From Ailurus styani (Eukaryota; Chordata; Mammalia; Carnivora; Ailuridae): 64,000 nt of DNA. Below, piece by piece: positions 1 through 12,190 of the stretch. The position numbers and the translations under genes are program-made. Within the stretch, counting starts at the first letter, position 1. Each line of letters starts with the position of its first letter. Where the stretch lies: the NCBI GenBank assembly GCA_002007465.1, contig LNAC01000162.1, forward strand, positions 923,534 to 987,533, in the 5' to 3' direction. The notes beneath the pieces were generated by a model, which did no database searches, was not told the DNA's origin, and saw nothing but the letters and a program-made list of their open reading frames with translations.

Positions 1-211
1 ATTTGCCATCTGAGTTCTAAGTGTTAAGAACACTTTTCGAAATACGCGGCTGTATGTTTCAGCTCCTACTACGGAGATTTTAAATTGTCCTGTCAGAGTA
101 GGAGTGTAGTTAAATACTGGTATGTGATTTTTTTTCTTCGTGTGTATCAAAATGTGGCAACAGACCAGCAGTTCATGGGTCAGATGTACGTTAAGAGTCA
201 ACAAAATCGTG

Positions 212-431
212 TGGGTTTTTTTTTTGGTTTTTTTTTTGTTTTAGATTTTATTTTTAATTTGACACAGAGAGAGAGAGACAGTGAGAGAGAGAGCACAAGC
301 TGGGGAGCGGCAGGGGGGGGGATGTAGGCGCCCCACTGAGCAGGGAGCCCTATTTGGGTCTCAATCCTAGGACCCTGAGATCATGACCTGAGCCCAAGGC
401 AGATGCTTAATGACTGAGCCACCCAGGCGCC
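212..431 (-). repeat. CAN-SINE (tRNA-Lys-derived), antisense
   Basis: Antisense copy: T-rich tail and (GA)n tract, then ...GATCATGACCTGAGCC...GAGCCACCCAGGCGCC. Flanked by an imperfect target duplication ACAAAATCGTGT (about 200-211) and ACAAAATGGTGT (about 432-443). Diverged, so an older insertion. Confidence 0.9.
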
Positions 432-1014
432 ACAAAATGGTGTTGTTATTTTTTTTCCTCTGGAAAATTAGAACACACATTTAAAAATACGGAGATTTGA
501 CATAAACTCTGGACTCCAGGGTTGTCTTGAAAATTCAGAGGAACTGGCACTCAGACTCAATGTTCCACAACAGCCACCACCCACCCACCCCCGTGGGGAC
601 CCTCCCTGCCAATGGAACGATGGAACTTGAGCACTGTTTTTCACTGCAGTCACTGCCACGCTTCGTGGTCTTCCTGTCGTTGAGGCCGAATATCACTCAC
701 TACTTATATTTGCAATTGCAAGTGTCCCTAATAATTTAGAAATACTTAGCACGAACTGTGTCTTTAGCCAATGACAGAAAACAAAAAATTGAAATGGCTG
801 CGTATTTCAAGTATAATATGTTCAAGTGATGTAAAGTGCCTCACTTCACTCATTTTTGTTTACTTTCTACCAGGCCTTATAAACATTTAGAAGATATCTT
901 TATTGGCATAAAATTCATAGATCATAAAAATCAGTCATTTAAGATTTATAGTTCATTGGTTTTCAGTATAGTCACAGCATTTTGTAGCCATCCTCATCTA
1001 ATCTTAGAAATCGT

Positions 1015-1190
1015 TGGGGCACCTGGCTGGCCCAGTCAGTTAAGCATGTGCCTTCAGCTCAGATCATGATCCCGGGGTCCTGGGATTGAGCCCCACATTG
1101 GGTTCCCTGCTTAGGGGGGGGTCTGCTTTTCCTTCTTGCTCTGCCCCTACCTCCCCCCTCTGAAGCTTGCTCTCTTGCTTTAAAAAAAAA
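1015..1190 (+). repeat. CAN-SINE, sense, diverged
   Basis: Starts GGGGCACCTGGCTGGCCCAGTCAGTTAAGC and ends in a short A-run. Box regions are mutated relative to younger copies. Confidence 0.85.
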
Positions 1191-1252
1191 TTGTCATCAC
1201 CCCCAAAAGAAACCTCATAACCATTAGCAGTCTTATAGACATTTAAAAGTAT

Positions 1253-1437
1253 GGGGCACCTGGGTGGCTTACTCGGTTAAGGGTCCGACTCTTGATTTTG
1301 GCTCAGGTTGTGATTTCAGGGTTATGAGATCAAACCCCACATGGGACTCAGCATGGAGTCTGCTTAAGATTCTCTGCCTCTGCCCCCCAACTCATGCTCA
1401 ATCTCTCTCTCTCTCAAATAAATAATTTTTTAAAAAA
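1253..1437 (+). repeat. CAN-SINE, sense, older subtype
   Basis: GGGGCACCTGGGTGGCTTACTCGGTTAAG...CTCTTGATTTTGGCTCAGG...ATGGAGTCTGCTTAAGATTCTC...CAAATAAATAA. The GACTCTTGATTT variant marks an older subfamily. Possible target duplication AAAGTATG on both sides. Confidence 0.88.
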
Positions 1438-2054
1438 TGAAAGTATGAAAGTGATAGAAGATGTGAAACAAAGGAATCAGCCTTAGTCTGTTATCCAGAT
1501 TCTTTTCCAAAATTTGGGAAACTTGGTTTCATATCTTATAAACAGCTGGCCTTTCCTAGCTTTTTGTATACTTCAAATTTATAACCAAGACTCTTGTGTC
1601 TTTAACTGAAATAATTATTTGAAAAAAAGAAAACCCAAAAAACCTATACATATGCACATGCATAGGCAAGTATATGGCTCTGTGGAGTGTCACTAGATGC
1701 TTTCCTGGTGATGGACCTGAATCCATTCATCATTAGTTTGCACACTTAATGTTCAGCTCATGGATTTTTTTGTTTTGATGTTCTTACTTTATTGAACTAA
1801 CCTGAGCAACTCTGACACATGCTTTGTAGAAAAAAGAAGCTTTATGTTGTGGCTATTCCCTCATCTTTGAGTATATAACAAAATGAACCTTTATAAAAGA
1901 CTAACTCCTAAGACAAAGTGACTTTATTTGGCTCAAATCAATTAACTAATCAGTACTTTTTTTTCCTTCAGTGTTCTCAATTTATCTATTAATCCAATAA
2001 GAAATTTATATTTTAAGTACGCTGGGCTATCATTTTTCTGCTCTCTTCTCTCTC

Positions 2055-2250
2055 TTTAAAGATTTTGTTTGTTTGTTTGAGAGAGTGAGAGAGAGCACAT
2101 GTGTGTGCGAGAGAGCATGAGCGGGGAGGGAGGGAGAGGGAGCAGCAGACGCCCTGCTGAGCAAGGGGCCCCATGTGGGACTCAATCTGAGGGCCTCAGG
2201 ATTATGATGTGAGCCAAAGGCAGACAACCAACTGAGCCACCCAGGCGTTT
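2055..2250 (-). repeat. CAN-SINE, antisense
   Basis: AAAGATTTTGTTTGTTTGTTTGAGAGAG... through ...CAACTGAGCCACCCAGGCGTTT: antisense tail, GA tract, body and 5' end. Confidence 0.88.
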
Positions 2251-2299
2251 CTCTCTCTTTTTTTAAAATCTAGGATAACATGTGCCCGTTTCCATTGGC

Positions 2300-3230
2300 T
2301 GGCAGTCTCCCTCTTTTCTGATATTACCCTAATGATTTGCTCTAAATTCTTACAGTTTGAAGATGTGTTCCCTGAACTCCAGACTCTCATATCCAGCTGC
2401 ATACTCAGCATCTCTGTTTGGAATGTCTTTTAAATTTTACAAAGGCAACATGTCCAAAGCTGGACTCCTCTTTGTTTCCACTAGATTGGCTGCTCCCATA
2501 CTCTTCCCTTTGTGGTGAAAGGCAATTCCATGCTTTTTCTTGCTCAGGCTGTGGATTCATAGAGCCATCCTTTCTTTCTCTCTTTCATACTCTACATCTT
2601 CTCAGTTGTTAAATCATATCTACTCTGCCTTCAACATATATTTATCCAGGGCGCCTGGGTGGCTCAGTGGGTTAAAGCCTCTGCTTTCGGCTCAGGTCAT
2701 GATCTCAGGGTCCTGGGATCGAGGCCCGCATCGGGCTCTCTGCTCAGCAGGGAGCCTGCTTCCCTCTCTCTCTCTCTGCCTGCCTCTCTGCTTCCTTGTG
2801 ATCTCTCTCCCTCTGTGAAATAAATAAATAAAATCTAAAAAAAAAAATATATCCTTTAAAAAAAAAAACAAAAAACAAAAAAACATATATTTATCCAAAT
2901 GCTGATCGCTTCACTTTCTGTACTGTGTCCACCCTAGTTCAAGACATCATCATCTCCCACCTGCTTCTGTCCTTGCTCCTATGCAGTTTATTCAGTTGGC
3001 TGATCTAATTGAATTCTGAGTTGGTCTTTTCCTGTTCCTTGACCATACCAAGTCCATTCCCACTTCTGGGTGTTTGTACATGCTGTGCTGTCTACCTTGA
3101 ATGCTCTTGCCTCAGATATCAATGCAGTTCATTTAGTCATTTCCTCCACTCTCACTTAAATGCTGTCTTCTCAATGAAGAGTTCCTTAGGCATAGTATTT
3201 AAATTTTTTCTATCTAATAATCTTTATAAT
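2300..3230 (+). repeat. LINE L2 3' region, split by a CAN-SINE
   Basis: CTCCAGACTCTCATATCCAGCTGC, GACATCATCATCTCCCACCTGC, TTCCTTGACCATACC and TTGAATGCTCTTGCC follow the order of the L2 3' half in sense. The SINE at 2649-2882 interrupts it. Extent is by eye. Confidence 0.7.
2649..2882 (+). repeat. Young CAN-SINE, sense, with intact target duplication
   Basis: GGGCGCCTGGGTGGCTCAGT...TTGTGATCTCTCTCCC...AAATAAATAAATAAAATC and an A-rich tail. A 15-bp duplication ACATATATTTATCCA flanks it (about 2634-2648 and 2883-2897). It sits inside an L2 copy. Confidence 0.95.
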
Positions 3231-3233
3231 ATA

Positions 3234-3564
3234 AAGTTGGCTCTTGAATAATACAAAGTTTAGGGATCTCAATTCCCTGTGCAGTCAAAAATTTATGTAT
3301 AACTTTTGACTTTTCACACTTAACTACCAATAACCTACTGTTGACCGGAAGACTTACTGATAATATCAGCAGTCAGGGAACACATATTTTGTATACTATT
3401 TGTATTATATTCTGTATTCTTAGGATAAAGTAAGCTAGGGAAAAGAAAATGTTATAAAGAAGATCATAAGGTAGAGAAACTACATTTTAGAGTACTGTAC
3501 TGTCAAAAATATATGTATAAGTAGACCCACATAGTTCAAATCCATGTTGTTCAAGGGTCAACTG
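3234..3564 (+). mobile_element. MER2/Tigger-type DNA transposon relic, copy 1
   Basis: Non-autonomous element of ~331 bp. It contains CTACTGTTGACCGGAAG, AAAGTAAGCTAGGGAAAAG and TTCAAATCCATGTTGTTCAA, and ends GGGTCAACTG. TA dinucleotides flank it (3232-3233, 3565-3566) as expected for Tc1/mariner-type insertion. No transposase is present. The family name is from memory of the consensus; a second copy lies at 60787. Confidence 0.75.
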
Positions 3565-3572
3565 TAGTTGAT

Positions 3573-3645
3573 ATAATCCATATACTATATATATATATAC
3601 ACACACACATATATATATAAAATCCATACACTACAGTATTATATA
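3573..3645. repeat. (TA)n/(CA)n microsatellite
   Basis: Runs of TATATATATA, ACACACACACA and ATATATATAT, adjacent to the MER2-type element. Confidence 0.85.
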
Positions 3646-3699
3646 TATCTCCTTACAATCTCTTTATAATCTATATTTTAATTGCTATATTTAATTATA

Positions 3700-3898
3700 T
3701 GACTTTTTTTTAAGATTTTATGTATTTATGACAGAGAGAGATAGCAAGAGAGGGAACACAAGCATGAGGGAGCTAGAGAGGGAGAAGCAGGCTCCACGCC
3801 GAGCATGGAGCCCAACATGGGGGCTCGATCTCAGGACATCAGGATCATGACCTGAGCTGAAGGCAGACGCTTAATGACTGAGCCACCCAGGCGCCTCT
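3700..3898 (-). repeat. CAN-SINE, antisense, with target duplication
   Basis: TTTTTTTTAAGATTTTATGTATTTATGACAGAG to AGCCACCCAGGCGCC, flanked by CTATATTTAATTATA at 3685-3699 and 3899-3913. Confidence 0.95.
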
Positions 3899-4104
3899 CT
3901 ATATTTAATTATAATCATAATCCTATATTATATATAATTATTCCCCATAATAAATAATAAGTCTTCTCATATATATTATTATGTGCTATTGTGTAGTTAT
4001 AATTATATATTATTATAACTATATAATAACTGTCTTTAGATATATGATATATATGATCACGTGATTTTGGAGGCTGAGAAGTCTTACGATGTGTCATCTT
4101 ATAA

Positions 4105-4560
4105 GCCGGAAAACCAGAAAAGCCAGTGGTGTAGTTCTACTCCACGTCTGAAGGTTTGAGAACCAGGAAAACTGATGGTATAAGTTCTAGTCCAAGTCCA
4201 AAGGCCTGAAAACAAAAGAGCTGATTGTGTAAGTTGTGATCCAAGTCTCAGCTCCTGAAAACAAGGAGTGCCAGTTCTTTTAGTCCCAGTCTGAGAGCAG
4301 GAGGAGACCAATGTTCCAACTCAACCATCAGGCAGGGTGAATTCTCCTTTCATCTACCTTTTTGTCCTATTCAGGTCCTCCATGGGTTGGATAATGCCCA
4401 CCCACACTGGGGAAGGCAGTCGCCTTACCCAGTCTACTAAACTCAAATGCTAATCTCCTCTAGAAATACCCTCACAGACATACCCAGCAATGATGTTTAA
4501 CCAAATATGAGGGCACCCCATGACACAGTCACGTTGACATAAAATTATCACGTTGCTATT
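4105..4560. repeat. Dispersed repeat with internal ~50-bp degenerate tandem units (LTR-like, family unsure)
   Basis: Between 4105 and 4310 about four diverged units of ~50 bp recur, each with an AACCAG/AACAA...GCYRRTGGTGTAAGTTCTAGTCC...CTGAAG pattern. They are followed by GGTTGGATAATGCCCACCCACA and CCCTCACAGACATACCCAG...AAAATTATCACG, a tail I associate with a mammalian-wide LTR-class repeat. I could not name the family. No coding capacity. Confidence 0.55.
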
Positions 4561-5831
4561 TTCTTGCATGGATGTTTGGATTTCCCAGAATTGGTATTAG
4601 TTATAATATGGAAACTGTATGTTTGCTACAGCTGTGGGTAAATAAATGAAATTATTTGCCCCAAATTTGCAGCACAGAGTATCAGATTTAATTGCATCTT
4701 CAACAACTATTGGCCCTCAAAATTCGATCTTGATGAGCTGTAGAATACAAAGGACTCGAAGCTCCAAATTTCTGACTTAGAAGAGGTATTTTCTGACTAT
4801 CAGCATTAAACAGTGACAACATGAGTACAACATCTTTAGAGTTTAACCAATTAGTAAGGGCACCAGAACTGTACTGCATGTTTAACTCAAATGCTTTCCA
4901 GACATTGTTTCTAAGTATAAGACAGATGTTTGTAATTTGCATTGAAAAAATGCACAAGCTCATTGCCAAGTAACAGAAGATTTCAAAATATATCATGTGC
5001 AATGTATTACTGAGCAATAGTTTAAGAAATAACAGGGCCATGGAATAATTGCTTTATTACATTTGGACTGTACTTTACTTCTTTATATGAGGATATTTGT
5101 TGTCATGTACAATTTAGTTACTGTGGAATGAATCAAAATGAGCTAATGTAGAGAAAACTACTGTAGTTATTTGGCAAACTTGTATCTCAGATAACTTCCA
5201 GAGTCATAAAAATCTTATATTTATCGGTCTCCCTATGAAGACATGACAACAGTTTCTTGAAAGGAAAGGATGGGCAAATCAATTGTTTGTATAGCAGCAT
5301 TCAGAGTAACCTGAATGGGCGGAAGCTGAGGATAGGGAGTAAGTGTTAGATCAGGCCACTGTCATTCTTGTAAACAAATTTTTTTTAAACTTTGAGTGCA
5401 TAATGATTCCAGTAATTACATTCAAACTAAACTAATTACTAAAAGAAAATATTCTATTTGTCTTCTCTTCCAAAATATTTTTAAGTCCCTTTTTCTGGGG
5501 GCCATCAAATTTTGCAGTTTTTCCTCCATGTAAATAAAAATAATCCTTTTCCTAAAAGCTACCCCAAGAGCAGTCATTCTGTGGTTCTCCTTGGTTAAAA
5601 CCCAGTCCTTAAGTTATAGTGCTCTCTTGCTTTCAAAATACAAACAAGGTCAAGTGCTAAGACAATCTGAAACTCTAGGGCCCTGTGCAAACAGAAAGAT
5701 GTAAAGCAAGACTTGAATCATCCAACAGGTACATTTGGACTAATGGGTATTGGAACACTATTTTCTTTTAAGCAGAATTTTAAGAAAACGAGTGAGGATT
5801 CTGTTGTGAACTTCGTTTAAAGACATTTTTA

Positions 5832-6040
5832 GAGGTGCCTGGGTGGCTCAGTTGTTAAGAATCTGCCTTTGGCTCAGGTCATGATCCCAGGGTCCTGGGA
5901 TCGAGTCCAACATCAGGCTCCCTGCTCTGCAGGAAAGCCTGCTTCTTCCTCTCCCACTCCCCCTGCTTGGGTTCCCTCTCTTGTTGTATCTCTCTCTGTC
6001 AAATAGGTAAATAAAATCTTTAATAAAAAAATAATAAAAA
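5832..6040 (+). repeat. CAN-SINE, sense, with target duplication
   Basis: GGTGCCTGGGTGGCTCAGTTGTTAAG...GTCAAATAGGTAAATAAAATC plus A-rich tail, flanked by TAAAGACATTTTTA at 5818-5831 and 6041-6054. Confidence 0.95.
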
Positions 6041-6707
6041 TAAAGACATTTTTACATTTGTAAAATGACCACCATGATTATTATAAGGAGGCTGACTTAT
6101 AAATTAATCATCTCCAACACACAATACCCGTTGTGGGAAGATTTAAGTTTACTCAGTGCTTGGCTGTAGGTGTCATATTTAAAATATTGCATTTGTATAC
6201 CTCCATGAAATTTGATTATGCTGCTTATTCTGGTGGAGCACGTACCTAGAATCATATGTGTACATCTTGAAAAGCCCTGGAGGAAAGGTGCCTCTTCATT
6301 AAGGTAGGCAGGGAGAAGGGGAAAGCTCTTTTTTTAAACTCCCATAGCTGTATGCTAGCTCAGAGCATTATAAATATACCTTCAAAGTCTCATGGAAATG
6401 TATCCCTTGTTTTGTGACGTAGTGGTGACAAATTGAGGGAATCTTCATTTTAACTTTATAAATATTAAATGCTGAAGAAGTGATCAACAGTCATATTTAA
6501 CCCTTTTTACACTGCTCATCCAACTAATTCCACCCCTCCAAGCACAGCCCCAGGATGAGATGTCTCAGCAGAATAAAACTCTTCTCTTGTTGCTGTTGTT
6601 CTGACAGCCTCTGCTAGGCAACGTGGGCCTCAAGGTGTTTAGGTCTGTATGGATCATATGCTCTCAGAAAGCCCTTATTCTCATGGCAGTAATTTCAAAG
6701 TAGACCA

Positions 6708-6840
6708 CATCAGTGGTTTTAAACTGTGGCTGCTTATTAAAATCACACGGGGGGACTTTTTAAAAATACCTATTCTTCACCATCCCCCAAACTTACTCGT
6801 TTTCTGTAGGTATAATCCAGTACCTGTATAAAAGACCCCA
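6708..6840 (+). repeat. MER5-like hAT relic (probable)
   Basis: CAGTGGTTTTAAACTGTGGCTGC and TTAAAATCACACGGGGGGAC resemble the start of MER5-type non-autonomous hAT elements. The right end is decayed. Confidence 0.5.
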
Positions 6841-6942
6841 ATAGAATTTTAGTGAAAAAAATTGGGCTGCTTCTCAACTCCATTTAAGTTTGGTCTTTAA
6901 TATAATTAAACCTGCCATTTCTTCATGTTACAATGGCGTCTT

Positions 6943-7700
6943 GAGCATCTACTATGTGCCAGGCACTGTGCCAACATGAGGATAGAATGGTGCTCAGAAT
7001 AGCCATGCAACCGTCGTTGTGGGACTTGGAGCCCTGCTGGAGAGTAAACAAGTCACTAGAAAGTTTTCATACAGGACCACGATAAAGACAAACAGGTGGT
7101 AAAGGTGTCTACCCATGTGGTGGGGAAAAGCGAAGTCAAGGGCAGACAAATGAAGTTTATGCTGAAAACTAAAGGATGGTTGGATTCAGATGAGAGGGTA
7201 GGAATGGCGAGCATTCTGAGGAAATTAGGAACTCAAAGGTCAGGAGAGTGTGTGTGCCTGTCACAAAATGAAAGCATTTCAGTGATGCTGGAGTGGGGTG
7301 CCCAAGGTTAGGAGTTCAAAAAGGTCAAGCAGATAAACAGATCTAAGGATGAAAGAATCATGTCATTTTTCGTACAAGCTGTGGTTTTGAGTCTCTTGCT
7401 ATGACACTGAGAATAGATTGAGCAAAGGAGGCAAGATTGAAGCCAGAAAGAAGGGACGCTTGAAGCAGAAATCTAGGTAAGAGGTGATGGTGGCTTCTGT
7501 CACAGCAATAGAAATGGAAAGAAGTAGAAAGCCTGTGAGAAGAATAGAGTGAGTTATTGGGTATTTGGAGATAGAAAAGAGGATGAAGGCATCCATGCTT
7601 TGAGTGTGGGCAATTTGACCAAATTAAGAACCTTAGGAGGAGAAACAGGTTTTGAGGAGAAGCTGATGAATTTGTTTGAGAATAAATTACATCTAAGGCT
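6943..7700 (-). repeat. LINE L2, antisense
   Basis: Begins GAGCATCTACTATGTGCCAGG, the antisense of the L2/MIR 3' end. It continues through TGGAGAGTAAACAAG and TAGGTAAGAGGTGATGGTGGCTTC, which follow antisense L2 order. Diverged; right edge uncertain. It accounts for the reverse-strand open frame in 7358-7813. Confidence 0.65.
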
Positions 7701-7944
7701 CCCATGAACTGAACATATTCCCCAAACTTATCCCTAGTCCCAATATCTGTCATAAGCTGTAGGTATGCATCACCAGATAGTGGGGCTAGGGAAAGACTTG
7801 GGGTTATAAACATTCATAGGATAATCAAACCAGGAGAGTGGATGACCTCATTCGGAAAGTGAGAAGAGAGCCTATATTTCAAAGTTTAAAGAAGGAGGAG
7901 TCTGTAAGGGGAGGACCTGTCCAGGACACTGGACATAGGTATAA

Positions 7945-8080
7945 CTAGGTTTTAGTTCTGGCTTTGCCACTGCTTAGAACTATGCTACGGGCAAGTGATT
8001 TAACTGTTCTCATTTCATTTTCCTAAACCCATACCAGGAAACATCCCTGCCTCTTCCTAAATCATAAGGTTATGTGGTGG
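7945..8080 (+). repeat. MIR fragment, sense
   Basis: TTAGTTCTGGCTTTGCCACTGC...GGGCAAGTGATTTAACTGTTCTCA matches the MIR core (CGGCTCTGCCACTNNCT...GGGCAAGTCACTTAAC). Confidence 0.6.
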
Positions 8081-8092
8081 GCAGAATAGTGC

Positions 8093-8538
8093 CCCACCTA
8101 ACGTGCCCATGTCCTGAACCTAGCTCCTGGGAAGATGTTAGCTGCATGGCAAAGGAGAATGAAGGTTGTAGGTGGAATTAAAGTTACTAATCAGCTGGCT
8201 TTAAAATGAGGAGATTATCCTTGTGGGAAAAAGAGTCCTTAAGCCTTAAGTGTAGAGGAGAGAAACAAGAGAATCAGAGAGATGGCAGCATGCAAAGAAC
8301 TTGGCCTGACATGACTGGCTTTGCAGCTGGAGGCATGAAGGGGCCCTGAGCTGAGAAGCTGCAAAGGTGAGACCAGTTCTCCCCTGTGGACTCCAGCAGA
8401 TACGCAGCCTGCCGACACCTTGATTTCAGCCCACCGAGACCCCTTTTAGACTTCTGACTTCCAGAACTTTAAGATAATAAATGTGTGTGGTTCTAAACCA
8501 CTCAGTTTGCGGTATGACAGCAGTAGGAAACTAATTCA
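8093..8538 (+). repeat. MaLR (MLT1-type) solo LTR, sense
   Basis: Recognisable MLT1 blocks in order: CATGTCCTGAACC, GGAGATTATCCTTGTGGG, CAGCCTGCCGACACCTTGATTTC, TTCTGACTTCCAGAAC, AAACCACTCAGTTTGCGG and GGAAACTAATTCA. No internal retroviral region adjoins it. Confidence 0.75.
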
Positions 8539-9479
8539 GCTATTGGGTGGATAAAGTCAGATGTGGGTATGAAATAGGTCCAAAACATTAGTCTCACTAA
8601 GTAGATAGGAAGTAATGGGGAAAATGATTAGGAGACAAATGGTGCCCCAAAACACAGTTAACAGTGAGGAGTATATATATATCTGTGGAGTGCTGAGTAG
8701 TATGTCAGAGTAGTTGTGATAACTGAAGTCAGCATCTCCACCCCAAGCAAAGACTGTGCACATTCAGGGTCCCCTTTCCACATGACAGAGGCTTGACTCT
8801 ACCTGCAGTGACCTGTGCCGGAGTCTTAGAGGAGCCGGGGTCTCATGCCACTGACCTTGAAGAAGTTAGCAGAAGTTTTTGAGACCCTAGTGATAGGTCA
8901 TTGTAGAGCTGCTTGAAGAGTTAAGTGTATACATAATTAATCCCTTTCCCTCCTTCTCTCTTCTCCATCCCTAATCTCAACCAGTTTCTCCCTCCACCAA
9001 AAATCTAAAGACACAGTTTCAGCTGGGCTTTTGTACAGCTAGTAAAATAACTTCAGGTGCTTTACTTCTCCTTAAGAGATTAACGTCTGTTTTTTAAAGA
9101 TAGGCAAAAATTTTTCAGCTCTGATACATATTTTTTAAAGCCCATATCATGGAAAGAAATATGTTGCAGATGATGACCAGGCCTCAGGGGATATGCAAAG
9201 ATTAGGGGTGGCTGACTAGGCATGACCTCTGCCTCAGGAGGTCGATTGAGCTAGCAGATCACAGAACTTGGCACAGGGAGGGGGTGCTCAGGGTTTTGGT
9301 GTTTAAGGATAAAGTCAAACAGACCAAGCTTTAGGAATTGGGCCAAAGAAGGCTCTGACAACAAAATGGTAACACGTTGTTAATAGTCAACTGGTGGTAA
9401 ATTCTTCACTGTCATCAGCATCAGCCCTGTCTAATCTCAGGTAGAAAGAATGGTAATGGTAATAGATTTCCTTCTTGAA

Positions 9480-9660
9480 TATTTAATGGAGTGCCAAGTA
9501 CTAACTTAATCACATTACAAAGGAATCTTCAAAATCTTTTGTTAGATAAGCAATGTGGTTATCATTCCCAGTTTACAGATGAAAAAATTGAAGCTTAGAG
9601 AGGTTTAGAAATTTGGCCAAGATCACACAGCCAGTAATTGGCAAATAGAGTTACATGGCC
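9480..9660 (-). repeat. MIR, antisense
   Basis: CCAGTTTACAGATGAAAAAATTGAAGCTTAGAGAGGTT...AAGATCACACAGCCAGTAATTGGC is the antisense MIR core. Confidence 0.7.
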
Positions 9661-12174
9661 TATGGGCAGAGCCCTTGCTGAGGAATCCAGAACATCAATC
9701 AGATAATGACAGCCCCTGATTTAGCATTGGTGGCTGAACCTCTGGGATGAAAACTGGCAAAATCAAAATGGGGTAATAGATAGAGAGGGGATGGCCTAGG
9801 CATGGATCCCAGCACAGATTATGGGGAAAAGGTTCAGTCGTCAGAACTGGGTACTTGGAGCACCTCAGGTGTGGAGAGGAAGGCTGAAGAACATGGTTGT
9901 CATAGTTGATTAACAAGGGTAGCTGGATAATAGGCCAGCGGCAAAGCACCAGCTTCAAGTCCCCAGATCTCTCCCAATTGACAACACTCTGTAATCATTC
10001 CCTTTAACGGCTCTACCCAGAGACTTAGTAGGAGACTCCTGGTGCTTCCCAGTCCATCTGGACAAAGTCAGATACACCAAGCAAGTAGGGCACCAGCTGC
10101 ATTATGGAGCACACTCTCCACTCAAACAAGAAAGATCCAAAAAGGATTCCAGTTAAGAGGAAGAGGATGAAGGAAAGAAGTTTCGAGCTATCGGTGGAAC
10201 AGGAGCTCTGTCCCATTTCACAAAACTGTTAAAGAAAGTAGCAAGCCCTTTGTAAGTAAGTATTGTGCAAACCAAATCCAAAACTGCATCGTGTCTTCCC
10301 CCTTATAATACGGTTACTATGGAAAGTTATTATGTGTGTGTCTTTGAAGACTTTAAATGGAAATAAACATTTTCCCTAAATCAGCTGTCATCATCAAAAT
10401 GAGAATCTGTCTTACTGTTAGAAATTCTGAGTTTAAAAAGTTTCTATTTCTAAAACTAAATGCTGATGAGAGCTATACAGTCCAAAATAGAATTTTTTTT
10501 CTAAGCATAAACATCTGAAATTTGAGTTATAGTTAGCTGGTCCAGTATTGCATAGAAAAGACTGTTAACACATACACGAAGAGTGAGGATAAAGATACAT
10601 CTTTGCTCATTCTGTGAATTACAACTATTCATCTTTCTTAAGTATGAAAAATTCTCAAAGGATGCTGTTTGCCTCCAAAAATTTATCACCTTTACTGGAA
10701 AATATGTCACAGTATTTAGGACAGGATTGGGGATTTTAACCATCTACATTTTTTGTTCAACAGGCTGAAAGTATCTTGAACAAGATGAAGCCAAAGTTGA
10801 ATTAGATGCCCCCCTTAAAACAGAATTTGTGATACCTAATTCATTTCTGTGAGATTAAAGGAGTACTTTACTTTTTTCGTTCCTTGCAGATGGTGAAAAA
10901 CTGTGTTTAGTTAAGAACATTATTCAGTTTAATATTTCAGAGAGATAAATGGTGATAACTTACAGAAAAAATGTCATCATATAAGCTTATGGTATAGGCA
11001 GAAAGTTTACTTGTAAAGAGCTTCATCATTATGGTCTTTTTTCGCCAAAATGAAACTTTTTAGATGTTTAGATGTGCTCTGTCATTTCTGTCAGAGTCAA
11101 GTTCCATTGCAAATGATAAAAGGAATGGTGGTTTCAAACGCATTTTGTTTGGCATTCACTTTCTCAAATATATTTAGACTGACGTTGTGGAGCATATTTA
11201 AACAAGTTGAAAACAGGCACTCAAAGCAGGGCAAATACTTTCTAGCAGTTATCAAGTTAGATGTTCTGGGTTCAAATAAGGTGTCCCAAATCCCGAGGGC
11301 AGTCAAGCTTCTGCAGGGGGCTGCTCTTTTGTACTTGGAGTGGGAAATTGTGAGAAGTCAGCTTGGGCCTGTGGCCTGAGACGTACCGCTGGATGAGCCA
11401 GAGTCTGAGGGCCTTCTCTTTTGGAGTTTGTCTAAATCTGAATCTAAAGAAGGACTCCATCAAAGTAAAGCTTTGTTTCAGAGACACTTTTTGTAGAATA
11501 CTCCCTGAAAGGGGGAAAAAATTCTTCCAGAATTCAGAAATCAGGTCTTCTAAAATAAGCTGAAACTGTTAGTCCACTGGAAAAATTGTATGCCTTAATT
11601 TGTTAACAATCTCAGGGGTGTGATAACTGCCTGAGAAGCCAAGTGTATTTTCAGAGCTTTTAGCTCAGAATAGTCCTGCATAAGCCCCACCCAGTGAGCA
11701 GGGTCTTTCCTTCCTCGTCATCCTCCATTCAAGCTCACACAGGCCTTTTAGCGGGCTGGGAAGGTCTTTCTGCTGTCTTAGAATCATCCTGTTAAACCCA
11801 TCTAACTATGAACATTTCTGCTCCCTTAACCCTCATCCAGTTCTAATTTCTTTTAGCGTCTGGGGACATGGGTTCATTTATAACAAATATTTCCTCACTG
11901 GGTACACCATACCTCTCACTGACAAGTTGCTTTGTAGGGTACAGAAGAAATGTAAAATGTGATAAATAGGCCTCAGGGGCCTAAAAGGAACATGTTTCCT
12001 TACCTCTTCCTGCTGCTTAATTGAGGGGAGAGCAATGCACTTAAATTTTTGATGCATAATATAGGACTGTACATAGAACTAAATGATCCTCTACGTCTTA
12101 AAGAGCAAATGCTGTGAACATTATAAAGAGAGGATATTTGGAGAGTCTGGGAAGACTTTCTGGAAAGGATGATT
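9661..12174. other. Unassigned intron sequence
   Basis: No SINE, L1 or LTR hallmark is recognised and no exon-like segment is seen. The open frames at 11050-11379 and 11272-11487 overlap on opposite strands and lack splice or homology support. A run of 16 T closes the stretch before the assembly gap. Confidence 0.5.
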
Positions 12175-12190
12175 CTTTTTTTTTTTTTTT

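Noticed and set aside
2649..2720. tRNA-like A and B box sequences in CAN-SINEs
   Set aside because: These are tRNA-derived SINE promoters, not functional tRNA genes; no cloverleaf with intact ends was seen.
4700..5041. 113-codon reverse-strand frame starting MALLFLKLLL
   Set aside because: No recognisable domain, no splice context, AT-rich intron; probably chance. Not enough evidence to call a gene.
11050..11379. 109-codon frame (MKLFRCLDVL...)
   Set aside because: No homology recognised, overlapping frames on both strands and no splice signals fitting PRKD1; left as chance.
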